A stretch of 64,000 nt of DNA from Mycolicibacter minnesotensis (GTDB taxonomy: Bacteria > Actinomycetota > Actinomycetes > Mycobacteriales > Mycobacteriaceae). The stretch lies in NCBI RefSeq assembly GCF_010731755.1, contig NZ_AP022589.1, forward strand, positions 1,116,001-1,180,000, given 5' to 3'. The notes beneath the pieces were generated by a model. That model was not told the DNA's origin, searched no databases, and saw only the letters and a list, made by a program, of their open reading frames with translations. Shown in pieces: positions 10,626-21,135 of the stretch. The position numbers were made by a program, and so were the translations under genes. Positions within the stretch are counted from its first letter, which is position 1. Every line of letters begins with the position of its first letter.

Positions 10626-11969
10626 CTACGGAGTGGGCTTTCGGCGACTGTGGTCGGCCGGATCGGTGGTATCGGCGGCGATCGCCTTGAGCCGGGCCAG
10701 ATCACGCGGGTGCAGATCCGGCGCACGCTCTAACGACTCCACCAGCAGATCGGTCTGCTCACGCAGCGCCGGCAGATGCTCAGGCCGACCGTACTCCTTG
10801 ACGTGCGCGACCAACATCCGCAGCACCCGCAGGATCGCCGCCGCGACCATGGGCTGACTAGGCGCCGCCTGGCGAAGTTGATCGAAACCGTGTCCGATGT
10901 ACTCCTTGGGATCTAGATCCCAGGGCCGCAACAGTATTCGTCCATCCATCCCAGCGACGGCCGGCAGTCGCGGTGGCGCCGTCAAGACCCGGCGTAACAG
11001 ACTGCCCACCCGCAGCGTCGCCTCCACCGCGGTAGTCGGGTCGTTGATCGCCGAGCTCAGCGCCCGCAGGCCGATGTCGACCAACTGGCGGAAAGCGAAG
11101 TCGACGTCTTCCTGCATGGTGCGACTGTCACTGACGACCACGGCCCGGGCCAGCTTGTTCCGCACCCGATCCGGGTGCGCGGGCACCGGCCAGATGGTGA
11201 CCAGGGGTTGACCCAGGTGGATGTAGGCGCCGACACGAGTGTCCAGCCGGATGGTGGTGCCGGCTGGGATGGCGGCCAACAGCCGTTCGGCGTGGACCTG
11301 ACTGACCCAGCCGTTGCCGGGCGACGTCAGCCGCAAAGCGTTCGGCGGAACGTCCATATCGGCGTCGTGGGCCGGTCGCTCGTGCGCGGCGGCGGCCGCG
11401 ACGGCATCGATCACCATCGCGCCCTCTGCGGCGATCTCGCGCACCACCTGTCCCACCTCTAACCGGTGGGCCAGGTGGTCAACGTGGGCGATGATCGTGA
11501 TCACCGTGCCGATGGTCAACACGATCGCGACGGTGACGGTCAGCGGCGGCGCCGGCACCGGCGACGAACCGTCGAGATCGGGCAGGCTCAGCACGCAGTA
11601 CACGAACGTCGCGACCAGCAGGCCGATGACGACCTGACTGAGCCGGTCCCGAATGAACCACCGCATCACCCGTGGCGACAGCTGCGAGCTCGCCAGCTGC
11701 AAGCTCACGATGGTCAGCGAGAAGATGACCCCGGCGGTGGTGATGGTCGCGCCGGCGATGGTGGACAGCAGCGTGGTGGCCACGCCGCTGTCCATCGTGA
11801 GCAGATAGCGCGACGAGGGACCGATGTTGCTGTCCGCCACCCGGGTGATGACCGCCAGCGCCATCCCGCCGACCACAATCAGCAGCGGTAGGGCGAAGAG
11901 GCTTTCCCGGAATCGGTAGGCCAGCGCCGCCGCCCGCACGCTGGGGAAGCGTTCCGACCGGGTATGCAT
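10626..11969 (-). CDS. DUF2254 membrane protein
   Basis: Predicted integral membrane protein of 447 residues from ATG 11969. Four hydrophobic spans lie in the first 170 residues (for example LFALPLLIVVGGMALAVITR and VVIGLLVATFVYCVLSL), with a long soluble C-terminal half containing SSAINDPTTAVEA and VVSDSRTMQEDVDFAFRQLVD. That layout is typical of DUF2254, whose function is unknown. Its start overlaps the glutathione peroxidase stop by one base (TGATG at 11971-11967), so the two genes are coupled. I do not recall either gene at this spot in H37Rv. Confidence 0.85.
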   Translation of the reverse strand: MHTRSERFPSVRAAALAYRFRESLFALPLLIVVGGMALAVITRVADSNIGPSSRYLLTMDSGVATTLLSTIAGATITTAGVIFSLTIVSLQLASSQLSPRVMRWFIRDRLSQVVIGLLVATFVYCVLSLPDLDGSSPVPAPPLTVTVAIVLTIGTVITIIAHVDHLAHRLEVGQVVREIAAEGAMVIDAVAAAAAHERPAHDADMDVPPNALRLTSPGNGWVSQVHAERLLAAIPAGTTIRLDTRVGAYIHLGQPLVTIWPVPAHPDRVRNKLARAVVVSDSRTMQEDVDFAFRQLVDIGLRALSSAINDPTTAVEATLRVGSLLRRVLTAPPRLPAVAGMDGRILLRPWDLDPKEYIGHGFDQLRQAAPSQPMVAAAILRVLRMLVAHVKEYGRPEHLPALREQTDLLVESLERAPDLHPRDLARLKAIAADTTDPADHSRRKPTP

Positions 11970-12457
11970 CACCCAGGCAGGACGGCTTCGATGGCTGCGA
12001 TGACCTCGGGCGCGTCGGGCACGGTGGTGGGCCGGAATCGGTTGACCACAGTGGCGCCGGGGGCAAGGAGAAACTTCTCGAAATTCCACTGCACGTCACC
12101 GGCGGCACCCTCGGCGTCGGCGGCCTTGGTCAGTTCCGCATATAACGGGTGCCGCTGCGCACCGTTGACATCGGCCTTGGCCAACAACGGAAACGTCACT
12201 CCGTAGGTGGTGGAGCAGAAGGTCTGAATCTCCTCGGCTGTGCCGGGTTCTTGGCCCATGAACTGGTTACAGGGCACGCCCAACACGGTCAGCCCGCGGT
12301 CACCGTAGTCCTGTGCGAGTTTCTCCAGCGCCCCGTATTGCGGAGTCAGTCCACATTTGGATGCGACGTTGACGACCAGGATCGCGCGGTCGGCGTAGTC
12401 GGCCAGCGAAGTGGACTGGCCGTCAAGGGTGGTCAGCGGAATATCGGCGAGGCTCAT
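11969..12457 (-). CDS. Glutathione peroxidase-type thiol peroxidase
   Basis: A 162-residue peroxidase of the GPx family. The catalytic tetrad is present: Cys35 in NVASKCGLTPQY, Gln65 in PCNQFMGQE, and Trp124-Asn125 in VQWNFEKFLL. Cys63 is placed to form a resolving disulphide, and mycobacteria lack glutathione, so thioredoxin is the likely reductant (family knowledge). The ATG at 12457 gives the standard start MSLADIPLTTLDG. Upstream, the protease II gene ends at 12468, 10 bp away. Confidence 0.92.
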   Translation of the reverse strand: MSLADIPLTTLDGQSTSLADYADRAILVVNVASKCGLTPQYGALEKLAQDYGDRGLTVLGVPCNQFMGQEPGTAEEIQTFCSTTYGVTFPLLAKADVNGAQRHPLYAELTKAADAEGAAGDVQWNFEKFLLAPGATVVNRFRPTTVPDAPEVIAAIEAVLPG

Positions 12458-12467
12458 GGCCGCGACG

Positions 12468-14594
12468 TTACCCGCAGCCGACCACCGACAGCAGCCAGGC
12501 GTAGGAGAACGCGATCTCCTTCCAGCGTTCATAGCGCCCGGAGATGCCGCCGTGGCCGGCATTCATCTCGGTCTTCAACAACACTGGATTCTCGTCGGTC
12601 TTGGTGTGCCGCAGCGCCGCGACCCACTTCGCCGGTTCCACGTAGTACACCCGAGTGTCGTGCAGCGAGGTCATCGCCAGAATGGGCGGATAGTCGCGGT
12701 GGGCGACGTTCTCGTATGGCGAATAGGACTTCATGTAGAAGTAAACGTCCTTGTCGTCCAACGGGTTTCCCCATTCGTCCCATTCGGTGACCGTCAGCGG
12801 CAGGGATGGGTCCAAGATGGTGGTCAGCGGGTCGACGAACGGGACCTGGGCCACGACACCGGCAAACAGGTCGGGCGCCAAGTTGGTCACGGCGCCCATC
12901 AGCAGGCCACCGGCACTGCCGCCCATCGCGGCCAGGCTTCCGGCCCGGCAGATTCCGGCATCGATCAGGTGGCGGCCCACCGCGACGAAGTCGCTGAAGC
13001 TGTTCTTCTTCTCGAGCAGTTTGCCGCCGTCGTACCACAGCCGGCCGAGTTCACCCCCGCCGCGGACGTGCGCGACGGCGAACACCATGCCCCGATCCAG
13101 CAGCGACAATCGCGAGATCGAGAACTGCGGATCTTCGCACATCTCATAGGCGCCGTAGCCGTACAACAGTGTGGGAGCGGGCAGTTCGAGTCCAGCTCGG
13201 TGCACCACCGAAACCGGGACCCGGGTGCCGTCCTGCGCGTAGGCCCAGTCGCGATATTCGACGTAGTCGGCGCTGCGGTACTCGCCCAGCACCGGTTGTT
13301 CCCGCAGCAGGGTTCGTTCGCCTGTCGCGGTCTCGATGTCGTAGATGCGCACCGGGGTGATGAACGACGTCGCCCCCACCCGCAGTTTCGGGGCGTCCCA
13401 GTTCGGATTGGACCCCAGGCCCGCAGAGGTCAGTTCGGTGTCGAAGGTGATCTGCTGTGGCGGCTGGAAGGCCCCGTCGGCGCCGATCGGCCACAACTCG
13501 ATGCGGGGCAGTCCGTCGGCGCGGTACCCGACCACCAGATGCCGAGCGAAGGCATCCACCGAGTCCAACCGCACGTCGTCGCGCCCGGCGATCAGGGTCT
13601 GCTGCGCGGCGGGATCGCCGGCTTGGTCCACCGGCACCTGCACCAAGGTGAAGTTGATCGCACCGTCGTTGTGCAGCATCAGGAATTGATCCTGGCCGCC
13701 GATGATCGCGTGCTCCACCGAGTACTCGATGCCGTCGCGGCGCGGTAGCACCACGCTGAACTCGGCGTGCGGGTCGGCGGCGTCGGCGTAGCGCACCTCG
13801 GAGGTGATCGACGACCCGGCCGCGATCAACACGTAGGCGTCGCTGCGGGTCCGTCCCACGGACAGCCAGAATCGCTCATCGGCCTCGTGGTAGACCTGTT
13901 CAGCGGGCTGGCCAGATGCGCCGATCCGGTAACGCCACACGGTATCCGGACGCCAGGCCTCGTCAACGGTCACGTAGTACACGGTCCGGTTGTCAGTCGC
14001 CCAGGTCACCCCGGCGCCGATCCCGGCGATCTCGTCGGCAAGCAGTTCGCCGGTACGCAGGTCCTTGAAACGCAGGGTGTACCGCTCGTCACCAACGACG
14101 TCTACGGAGTAGGCCAGGAGGTTTCCGTCCGGGCTGACACCGGCGGCGCCCAGGGCGAAGAAGTCGTGCCCTTCGGCTTCCACATTCTGGTCGAGCAGCA
14201 CCTGCTCGCCAGGGATCTCGGTGACTTCGTCGAGCTGCGGAGGATTCCAGTCCTCAGGGTCAGTGACCGGGCAGCGGCATTGGACGCCGTACTGCTTGCC
14301 TTCGAAGGTGCGCCCGTAGTACCACCAGCCACCCCGACGGGCGGGAACCGACAGATCGGTTTCCTTGGTTCGCGCCTTGATCTCATCGAAAATGTTCTGC
14401 CGCAGGGGCTCCAGATGCGCAGTGGCGGCCTCGGTGTAGGCGTTCTCGGCGTCTAGGTGGGCGATGACGGCGGGATCAGCCTTGTCGCGCAACCATTCGT
14501 AGTGGTCGACGAACTCGTCGCCGTGATGCCGGCGGGTGCTGTCCACCCGCTTGGCCGAGGGCGGACCAGGCAGAGGCGCAGATGCGTCGATCAT
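12468..14594 (-). CDS. ptrB: Protease II (oligopeptidase B), S9A family
   Basis: Cytosolic serine peptidase of 708 residues that cleaves oligopeptides after basic residues. Full length: N-terminal beta-propeller (about 1-430) followed by the alpha/beta-hydrolase domain with Ser560 in GGSAGG, Asp646 in SLHDTRVYY and His681 in NAGHGG. The start overlaps the purC stop (ATGA, 14591-14594). In H37Rv this locus is annotated as two genes, ptrBa and ptrBb (Rv0781/Rv0782); here it is a single uninterrupted frame. Confidence 0.95.
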   Translation of the reverse strand: MIDASAPLPGPPSAKRVDSTRRHHGDEFVDHYEWLRDKADPAVIAHLDAENAYTEAATAHLEPLRQNIFDEIKARTKETDLSVPARRGGWWYYGRTFEGKQYGVQCRCPVTDPEDWNPPQLDEVTEIPGEQVLLDQNVEAEGHDFFALGAAGVSPDGNLLAYSVDVVGDERYTLRFKDLRTGELLADEIAGIGAGVTWATDNRTVYYVTVDEAWRPDTVWRYRIGASGQPAEQVYHEADERFWLSVGRTRSDAYVLIAAGSSITSEVRYADAADPHAEFSVVLPRRDGIEYSVEHAIIGGQDQFLMLHNDGAINFTLVQVPVDQAGDPAAQQTLIAGRDDVRLDSVDAFARHLVVGYRADGLPRIELWPIGADGAFQPPQQITFDTELTSAGLGSNPNWDAPKLRVGATSFITPVRIYDIETATGERTLLREQPVLGEYRSADYVEYRDWAYAQDGTRVPVSVVHRAGLELPAPTLLYGYGAYEMCEDPQFSISRLSLLDRGMVFAVAHVRGGGELGRLWYDGGKLLEKKNSFSDFVAVGRHLIDAGICRAGSLAAMGGSAGGLLMGAVTNLAPDLFAGVVAQVPFVDPLTTILDPSLPLTVTEWDEWGNPLDDKDVYFYMKSYSPYENVAHRDYPPILAMTSLHDTRVYYVEPAKWVAALRHTKTDENPVLLKTEMNAGHGGISGRYERWKEIAFSYAWLLSVVGCG

Positions 14595-15487
14595 GCGCCG
14601 GGGCCGACCCAGTCATCGAAGGACAGGCCCGAAATCCGTTCGTAAGCCTCGATGTAGCGCGCACGAGTGGCGGCGACAACGTTCTCGGGCAGCGGCGGAG
14701 GCGGCTGGTCTCCGGAGCGGTCCCACCCGGATTCCGGACCGGTCAGCCAGTTGCGGACGAACTGCTTGTCGAAACTGTCCTGAACGACCCCGGCCCGGTA
14801 GTGGTCGGCGGGCCAGTACCGCGACGAGTCGGGGGTGAACACCTCGTCGGCGAGCACCAGGTTGTCGTGTTCGTCGATGCCGAACTCGAATTTGGTGTCG
14901 GCGATGATGATTCCCTTGGTCAGGGCGTGGTCTGCGGCCTGCACATAGGTGGCCAGGGTGCGGTCGCGCAGTTGTCCGGCGCGTACCGGACCGACCAGAT
15001 CGATCACCTGCGCGAACGAGATGTTCTCGTCATGCGCACCGATCTCCGCCTTGGTCGCCGGCGTGAACAGGGGATTGAGGAACTTGCTGGCTTCGACCAA
15101 TCCCGGCGGCAAGGGGATGCCGCACACGGCGCCGCTGCGCTGGTAGTCCAGCAGACCCGAGCCGGTGAGGTAGCCGCGCGCCACGCATTCGACGGGCATC
15201 ATCTGCAGCTGACGCACCACCAGCGCTCGACCGAGCACCTCATCGGGGATCCTCGGGTCATCGGGCGGTCCCGCCAGGTGGTTGGGGGCCTCGACGAGAT
15301 CGAAGAAAAAGACACTCATCGCCGTGAGGATGCGGCCCTTGTCCGGGATCTCGCTGTCGAGGATGTAGTCGAACGCCGAAATGCGATCGGTCGCGACGAA
15401 GAGCAGGTGCTGATCGTCGATCCGATAGAGTTCGCGGACTTTGCCGCTGGCCAGGTGCTGGTAATCAGAGAGCGCGGGACGCGGCAT
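14591..15487 (-). CDS. purC: SAICAR synthase PurC
   Basis: Phosphoribosylaminoimidazole-succinocarboxamide synthase, 298 residues, joining CAIR and aspartate in purine synthesis. Motifs: [11 protein letters not shown] near the N-terminus (ATP site), [13 protein letters not shown] and [13 protein letters not shown]. Followed with a 4-bp overlap by ptrB. Corresponds to Rv0780. Divergent from the GH5-PGRS gene with a 130-bp intergenic region. Confidence 0.97.
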   Translation of the reverse strand: MPRPALSDYQHLASGKVRELYRIDDQHLLFVATDRISAFDYILDSEIPDKGRILTAMSVFFFDLVEAPNHLAGPPDDPRIPDEVLGRALVVRQLQMMPVECVARGYLTGSGLLDYQRSGAVCGIPLPPGLVEASKFLNPLFTPATKAEIGAHDENISFAQVIDLVGPVRAGQLRDRTLATYVQAADHALTKGIIIADTKFEFGIDEHDNLVLADEVFTPDSSRYWPADHYRAGVVQDSFDKQFVRNWLTGPESGWDRSGDQPPPPLPENVVAATRARYIEAYERISGLSFDDWVGPGA

Positions 15488-15617
15488 TGCGCCAGCCTAG
15501 TGGGCAGGGTGCGCCCGCCCCCAACTCAGCACGGGGAACCACACATCTCGTCCAGATAATTGTTAGTGTCCTCATACCCGTTGCAAAGGTTTCCTCGTAC
15601 CCAAGGCAGGTCCGCTG

Positions 15618-17774
15618 ATGGTTCCCGCACGCAGTTCCGACTCCCCTCGTCGGCCGCACCGGCAGAAGCGCCGCGCCGGCCTGGCCGTCGCCGCCGCGGC
15701 GGCGGGGGTCTCATTCGGAATCGGCCTGCCCGCGCTGAGCGCGCCCGTAGCGCACGCCGATATCGAGGACGCCTTCGATCAGCTGATGACCGGCATCTCT
15801 GTCGACACGTTGGGCGACTGGCCTGGACTCGCTAGCGGCACCACCTTCGACCTCACCGACTGGTTCCAGCAGGCGATCTATCTGCCCCTGTACAACGGAC
15901 TGGACCAGTGGCTGGACACCCAGGCCGGCCAGCAGGTCGCCGGTTTCCTCAACGGGTTAGGCAGTTTTGTCATCGGTGACGGCACTGCGGGCACCGAGAC
16001 GGACCCCGACGGCGGCGCCGCGGGCTGGCTGTTCGGCACCGGCGGCGCCGGGTGGGACAGCGATCAGATCGGAGTCGCCGGCGGGGCCGGTGGTGCGGCG
16101 GGGCTGATCGGCAACGGCGGAGCGGGCGGTGACGGTGGCGCCGAAGCCGCCGGCGGCGCCGGCGGCAGTGGCGGCTGGTTGCTGGGCAATGGTGGTGCGG
16201 GCGGTGACGGCGGATACGGCGCCCACGGTGGTGACGGTGGCAGCGGTATCGGCCTGTTCGCCGCCGGCGGCCACGGCGGTGACGCCGGTAACGGCGACAG
16301 CATCTTCTCCACCCCTGGCTGGGCGCGACCGGCGCTGGGCGGGGCCGGCGGCAACCCCGGGCTGTTCGGTACGCACGGCTCCGTCGGCGCGTTCGGCATC
16401 TTGGACAGCGGGCCGCCGATCGGCAGCGGCGCCTTCAGCACCGCCGGCACCTGGCTCACCGATGCCGACGGCCGGGTGGTGATCCTGCACGGGGTCAACG
16501 AGGTCAACAAGTACGCCCCCTTCACCCCGGAGGCCGACCACTTCGACGCCCAGGATGCGGCGTACCTGGCCGCCAATGGCATCAACTCGGTGCGCGTCGG
16601 CGTGATCTGGTCCGGGGTCGAACCCAGCCCAGGCCAGATCGACTACGGCTACCTGGCATCGATCAAGGCCACCGTCGACCTGCTCGGTTCGTACGGCATC
16701 GTCAGCGTCATCGACATGCACCAGGACCTGTACAGCGACACCATCACCGGCATCGGTGACGGGGCACCGGCCTGGGCGGTACAGATCGGGGACGCGCTCA
16801 ATATCAATTTCGGCTGGCCGTGGAACTACCCGCTCAACGCCGCCGTCAACCACGCCTGGGATGCGTTCTGGACCAACTCCCCCGGCCCCGACGGGGTAGG
16901 CCTGCAAAACCACTACGCCGGAATGTTCCAGGCCGTGGCGGGTATGCTCAACGGCAATCCCCATGTCGCCGGCTACGAGCTGATGAATGAGCCCTGGCCG
17001 GGTTCGGGCTATCTGTCGACCGCTTTCGGCAACCCGTTCTTCGACACCCAACAGTTGTCGCCGTTCTATGACCAGGTGACCGCCGCGATCCGCTCGGTCG
17101 ACCCGAGCACGCCGGTCATCTTCGGGTCCAACACCTTGTTCGGCAACCTGCCGGTTCCCACCCATGTGACCCCACCGGATGACCCGAACGCGATCTTCGC
17201 CTTCCACAGCTACTGCCCGTGGTACGAGATCTTGGGCAGCGACTTCGGCTGCGGGCTGTTCGACAGCTTCATCATGGACCACGCCAACGCCTACTCGCAG
17301 GCAAACAATGTTCCGGCCCTGCTCACCGAGTTCGGCAACACCACCAATCCCAGCGTGATCACCGGCGCCGCCGGGTCCGCCAACCAGTACGGCTTCGGTT
17401 GGCTCTTCTGGGATTACAACAACGTCCTGGTCCGCGACATGGATCAGCCGCCGGTCGGCGACAACGTTGCCACCGACGCGGTGAACGCGCTGGCCGCGCC
17501 CTATCCGCAGGCGGTAGCCGGCATTCCGGGCAACTGGTCGTTCAACGACGGGACTTTCGCGTTCAACTACTCCACCGAGATGGCCAACGGCTCGGGACAG
17601 TTCGCCGCGGGAGCGCACACCAACATCTCGGTACCACCCAGCCTCTACCCGGACGGCTACCAGGTGACGGTGACCGGAGGGCAGGTCGTCTCGGCCGCCG
17701 ACGCCCCGGTGCTGGTGATCGCCTCCAACGCCGGTGCAGCCACCGTCACGGTGACCGTCACACCCAACAGCTGA
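15618..17774 (+). CDS. Secreted GH5 glycosidase with PGRS linker (non-PE PGRS protein)
   Basis: Exported protein of 718 residues. It has a long basic n-region, a hydrophobic core and an AHA signal-peptidase site (predicted cut after Ala47). Residues 48-125 form a short module beginning DIEDAFD and containing YLPLYN and SFVIGDG; 128-260 are PGRS-type Gly/Ala repeats ([10 protein letters not shown]); from about 275 comes a glycoside hydrolase family 5 domain with acid/base Glu458 in YELMNEPW and nucleophile Glu571 in LLTEFGN. VNEVNKYAPF and the C-terminal beta-rich tail suggest the endoglycoceramidase-like branch, acting on glycolipids. There is no PE domain. The start ATG has only a weak GGCAGG upstream. 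Not at this position in H37Rv as I recall it. Confidence 0.85.
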   Translation: MVPARSSDSPRRPHRQKRRAGLAVAAAAAGVSFGIGLPALSAPVAHADIEDAFDQLMTGISVDTLGDWPGLASGTTFDLTDWFQQAIYLPLYNGLDQWLDTQAGQQVAGFLNGLGSFVIGDGTAGTETDPDGGAAGWLFGTGGAGWDSDQIGVAGGAGGAAGLIGNGGAGGDGGAEAAGGAGGSGGWLLGNGGAGGDGGYGAHGGDGGSGIGLFAAGGHGGDAGNGDSIFSTPGWARPALGGAGGNPGLFGTHGSVGAFGILDSGPPIGSGAFSTAGTWLTDADGRVVILHGVNEVNKYAPFTPEADHFDAQDAAYLAANGINSVRVGVIWSGVEPSPGQIDYGYLASIKATVDLLGSYGIVSVIDMHQDLYSDTITGIGDGAPAWAVQIGDALNINFGWPWNYPLNAAVNHAWDAFWTNSPGPDGVGLQNHYAGMFQAVAGMLNGNPHVAGYELMNEPWPGSGYLSTAFGNPFFDTQQLSPFYDQVTAAIRSVDPSTPVIFGSNTLFGNLPVPTHVTPPDDPNAIFAFHSYCPWYEILGSDFGCGLFDSFIMDHANAYSQANNVPALLTEFGNTTNPSVITGAAGSANQYGFGWLFWDYNNVLVRDMDQPPVGDNVATDAVNALAAPYPQAVAGIPGNWSFNDGTFAFNYSTEMANGSGQFAAGAHTNISVPPSLYPDGYQVTVTGGQVVSAADAPVLVIASNAGAATVTVTVTPNS

Positions 17775-17821
17775 GGCCCATCGCCTGCCGGACGGGCGCC
17801 GGGTGTGTTGGGATCGAAGGC

Positions 17822-18454
17822 ATGACGTCCCGGTTGCTGCCCTATGCCACCTCCCCCGGCCGCTTGCTGGTCCAACTGCTCAGCGACCTCGTCGTCGCGG
17901 CATGGACCTTCCTATGGGTGATGATCGCGCTGGCGGTGCACGGCGCGGTGACCACCATCGCCGGAGTCGGTCAACAGTTCGAGCGCGGGGCCAACGGCGT
18001 AGCCGACAGCTTGGCGTCGGCGGGCAAGAGCGCAGACCGCATCCCGCTGGTGGGCGACGCGGTGAGTAAACCCCTCACCGCAGCGGGCCATGCGGCAATC
18101 GACATCGCCGGAGCCGGCCACAACTTGAACTCCACCGCCGGTTGGCTGGCCTACGTGCTCGCATTCGCCGTCGCGGCGCCGCCGATTCTGGCGGTGGCGA
18201 TGCCCTGGCTGGCATTGCGATTGCGGTTCTTCCTGCGCAAACGGGCTGTGCTTGGCCTCTACTCCAGCCCCGCCGGAAAGCAGCTTCTGGCGCTGCGTGC
18301 GCTGACCAATCGCCCGCTGGGCAAGCTGACCGCGATCAGTCCCGATCCCGCCGGGGCCTGGCGGCACGCCGACCCCGTCGTGATCGGGGGCCTCGCCGCC
18401 CTGGAACTGCACGCCGCGGGCCTGGCCCGGCGGTCCCCCGCCGCGAACAGCTAG
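17822..18454 (+). CDS. Conserved membrane protein (Rv0779c position)
   Basis: A 210-residue protein with two hydrophobic regions: [21 protein letters not shown] (about 24-44) and [23 protein letters not shown] (about 114-136). Between them is an Ala/Gly-rich loop; a basic RFFLRKR follows the second. Topology suggests both ends on the same side. Function unknown. It matches the size and place of Rv0779c. The frame is open far upstream into the GH5 gene; ATG 17822 is chosen because it follows that gene's stop. It overlaps the convergent cyp126 stop by 4 bp. Confidence 0.8.
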   Translation: MTSRLLPYATSPGRLLVQLLSDLVVAAWTFLWVMIALAVHGAVTTIAGVGQQFERGANGVADSLASAGKSADRIPLVGDAVSKPLTAAGHAAIDIAGAGHNLNSTAGWLAYVLAFAVAAPPILAVAMPWLALRLRFFLRKRAVLGLYSSPAGKQLLALRALTNRPLGKLTAISPDPAGAWRHADPVVIGGLAALELHAAGLARRSPAANS

Positions 18455-19674
18455 GAGCTCAGCTCCACCATCATGTGCCGCATCCCGGTATGCCGATTGC
18501 TGCGCGTCCATTCCACCGGCGCCACCACCGCCACGTCACCGAACCGTCCGAGTAACTCCTCGTAGAGCACCCGAAGCTCGAGTCGCGCCAGATGGGCGCC
18601 CAGGCAGAAGTGCGCGCCGTGGCCGAATCCGATGTGCGGATTGGGTTTACGGCTGATGTCGAATTGGTCGGCCCGGTCGAAGACCGCCGGATCGCGGTTC
18701 GCCGACCCCTCCCACACCAGAACCTTCTGTCCGGCCTCGATGGTCTGCCCGCCCAGCACCGCACGCGCGGTAGCAGTACGCCGCTTCGACGGAGCCGGCG
18801 AGGTCCAGCGCAAGATCTCCTCGATGGCGGTGGGCAGCAGGCCGAGGTCGCCGCGCAGCAGGCGGTACTGATCGGGATGCTGGGCCAACGCCAGGAGCCC
18901 GCCGGCGATGGCGTTGCGGGTGGTCTCGGCGCCGGCACTGAACAACAATTGGAAGAACAGGTAGACCTCGAGGTCGCTGAGCTCGGGGTCGGTGGAATTG
19001 GCCACCACCGAGAGCATGTCGTCGGCGGGCTCAGCACGCTTGGCCGCGATCAGCTCCCTCCCGAAGGTGTAGACACGGTTGCCGGCGTCCTCGATAGACA
19101 GCCGCGACACCACGGCCTTACGCGATCCGCGGAAGTCGAAGCTGGGCTCGATCGCCTCGAAAAGCCAGTGCCGGTCGGCTTCGGGCACCCCCAACAGGAT
19201 GCAGATCATCTGCATCGGCACCTCGGCGGCGATGTCGACCAGGAAGTCAAAGGGAACGCCGCGCTCGACGGCGTCGAGCAGCGCCCGGGCCCGGTGGCGG
19301 AGGTCGGTCTCGACGCGGCGGATCATCCGCGGAGTCAGCCCGGAACTGACCAGCCTCCGAACCTGGGCGTGCCGCGGGTCGTCCATCATGTTCAGCAACT
19401 GGCCCGCGATAGGTAGGTCTTGCAGCACGGTGCCACCGAACGGGCGCTCCCCGCCGGTGACCGACGAATAGGTCTGCGCATCGCGCAGCACTTCGAGGGT
19501 TTCGGGGTGGGTGGCCACCGACCAGAAGCCCTCGCCGTCGGGGGTGTGCACCGTGGGCTCATGCCAAAACACCGGGGCAACCCGGCGGTGCAGAGCGAAC
19601 AACTCGTGCGGGAAGCCGTCGGCGAAGTTGTCCAGGTCGGTGAAGTCGATACCCGCGAGCTGCTGGGCCTCCAT
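18451..19674 (-). CDS. cyp126: Cytochrome P450, CYP126-like
   Basis: Soluble bacterial P450 of 407 residues. I-helix SAGAETTRN, ExxR motif EEILRW and haem-binding [10 protein letters not shown] with Cys357 are all intact. Identity as CYP126 rests mainly on position between purB and the Rv0779c homologue, as Rv0778 in H37Rv, and on general similarity. Substrate unknown. ATG 19674 lies 5 bp after the purB stop, so the two are probably co-transcribed. The upstream extension to 20160 lies inside purB and is false. Confidence 0.9.
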   Translation of the reverse strand: MEAQQLAGIDFTDLDNFADGFPHELFALHRRVAPVFWHEPTVHTPDGEGFWSVATHPETLEVLRDAQTYSSVTGGERPFGGTVLQDLPIAGQLLNMMDDPRHAQVRRLVSSGLTPRMIRRVETDLRHRARALLDAVERGVPFDFLVDIAAEVPMQMICILLGVPEADRHWLFEAIEPSFDFRGSRKAVVSRLSIEDAGNRVYTFGRELIAAKRAEPADDMLSVVANSTDPELSDLEVYLFFQLLFSAGAETTRNAIAGGLLALAQHPDQYRLLRGDLGLLPTAIEEILRWTSPAPSKRRTATARAVLGGQTIEAGQKVLVWEGSANRDPAVFDRADQFDISRKPNPHIGFGHGAHFCLGAHLARLELRVLYEELLGRFGDVAVVAPVEWTRSNRHTGMRHMMVELSS

Positions 19675-19679
19675 GACGG

Positions 19680-21098
19680 CTAGAGGATCGCGCCCGGAGC
19701 GTAGGCGGCGGCGACCGGATTCCGCTCGATGAGTTCGGCCACCTGAGCCGCAATCCGGTCGACCTGATCGGCCGCCGCTCCCGTGAACGCCTGCCGGTCG
19801 GCGACCGCCGCCTCCAGCGCGGCGCGGTCCAGCGGCAGTCGTTCGTCGGCGGCCAGCCGGTCCAGCAGGTCGGGTTCGGCGCCGCGTTCGCGCATGCCCA
19901 GCGCGACAGCCACCGCGTGCTCCTTGATGACCTCGTGGGCGACCTCGCGGCCCACCCCGGCACGCACCGCCGCGATCAGGACCTTGGTGGTGGCCAGGAA
20001 CGGCAGGTAGCGGTCCAGCTCGCGGGTGATCACCGCCGGGTAGGCACCGAATTCGTCGAGCACGGTCAAGAAGGTCTCGGTCTGTCCGTCGACGGCGAAG
20101 AAGGCGTCGGGCAACGCCACGCGACGCACCACGGAACAGAAGACGTCGCCCTCGTTCCACTGCGCACCGGCCAGTTCAGCGGCCATCGACGCGTAACCCC
20201 GCAGCACCACCTGAAGGCCGTTGACCCGCTCGCAACTGCGCGTGTTCATCTTGTGTGGCATTGCCGACGAGCCCACCTGGCCGGGTGCGAACCCTTCGGT
20301 GACCAGTTCGTGGCCGGCCATCAGGCGGATGGTCTGCGCCAGCGAGGAGGGGCCGGCACCCAGCTGCACCAGCGCCGAGACCACGTCGTGGTCCAGCGAG
20401 CGCGGATAGACCTGGCCGACGCTGGTGAGCACCGCCGAGAACCCCAAGAATGCGGCGACCCGGCGTTCCAGCTCACTGAGTTTGGCGGTGTCACCGTCGA
20501 ACAGATCGAGCATGTCCTGCGCGGTGCCCATCGGCCCCTTGATGCCGCGCAGCGGGTAGCGGTCGATCAGCTCACGCACCCGCTGCAGCGCGAGCAGGGT
20601 TTCCTCGGCGGCCGAGGCGAACCGCTTACCCAGCGTGGTGGCCTGCGCGGCGACGTTGTGGCTGCGCCCGGCCATCACCAGGTCCCGATAGGCCACCGCG
20701 TGGTTGACCAGGCGCGCAGCCACCGCGACCCCGTGGTCGTGGACGAGTTGCAGGGATTGGCGGATCTGCAGCTGCTCAACGTTTTCGGTCAGGTCCCGGC
20801 TGGTCATGCCCTTGTGGATGTGCTCGTGGCCGGCCAGCGCATTGAACTCCTCGATGCGGGCCTTCACGTCATGGCGGGTCACCCGCTCGCGGTCCGCGAT
20901 GGAGGCCAGGTCGACCTGGTCGAGGACGGCCTCGTAGTCGGCGATTGCCTGCGCGGGAACCGGCACGCCGAGCTCGGACTGGGCGCGCAGCACCGCCAGC
21001 CACAGTCGCCGTTCGGCGACGATCTTGGCCTGCGGCGACCAGATGTCTGTCATCGCGGTGCTGGCGTAGCGGTTGGCCAGCACATTGGGAATGCTCAC
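19680..21098 (-). CDS. purB: Adenylosuccinate lyase
   Basis: Fumarase/aspartase-superfamily lyase of 472 residues acting twice in purine synthesis (SAICAR to AICAR, adenylosuccinate to AMP). Signature loop [10 protein letters not shown] at 276-285 with the catalytic Ser; [12 protein letters not shown] and [17 protein letters not shown] supply other active-site residues. Corresponds to Rv0777. Followed immediately by cyp126. Confidence 0.97.
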   Translation of the reverse strand: MSIPNVLANRYASTAMTDIWSPQAKIVAERRLWLAVLRAQSELGVPVPAQAIADYEAVLDQVDLASIADRERVTRHDVKARIEEFNALAGHEHIHKGMTSRDLTENVEQLQIRQSLQLVHDHGVAVAARLVNHAVAYRDLVMAGRSHNVAAQATTLGKRFASAAEETLLALQRVRELIDRYPLRGIKGPMGTAQDMLDLFDGDTAKLSELERRVAAFLGFSAVLTSVGQVYPRSLDHDVVSALVQLGAGPSSLAQTIRLMAGHELVTEGFAPGQVGSSAMPHKMNTRSCERVNGLQVVLRGYASMAAELAGAQWNEGDVFCSVVRRVALPDAFFAVDGQTETFLTVLDEFGAYPAVITRELDRYLPFLATTKVLIAAVRAGVGREVAHEVIKEHAVAVALGMRERGAEPDLLDRLAADERLPLDRAALEAAVADRQAFTGAAADQVDRIAAQVAELIERNPVAAAYAPGAIL

Positions 21099-21135
21099 GA
21101 GCAGCTAGCTTACGGTCGCCGGACGCACCGCTTCG

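Noticed and set aside
15957..17618. Minus-strand 553-codon frame opposite the GH5 gene
   Set aside because: Mirror of the GH5-PGRS coding strand with no domain or start signal.
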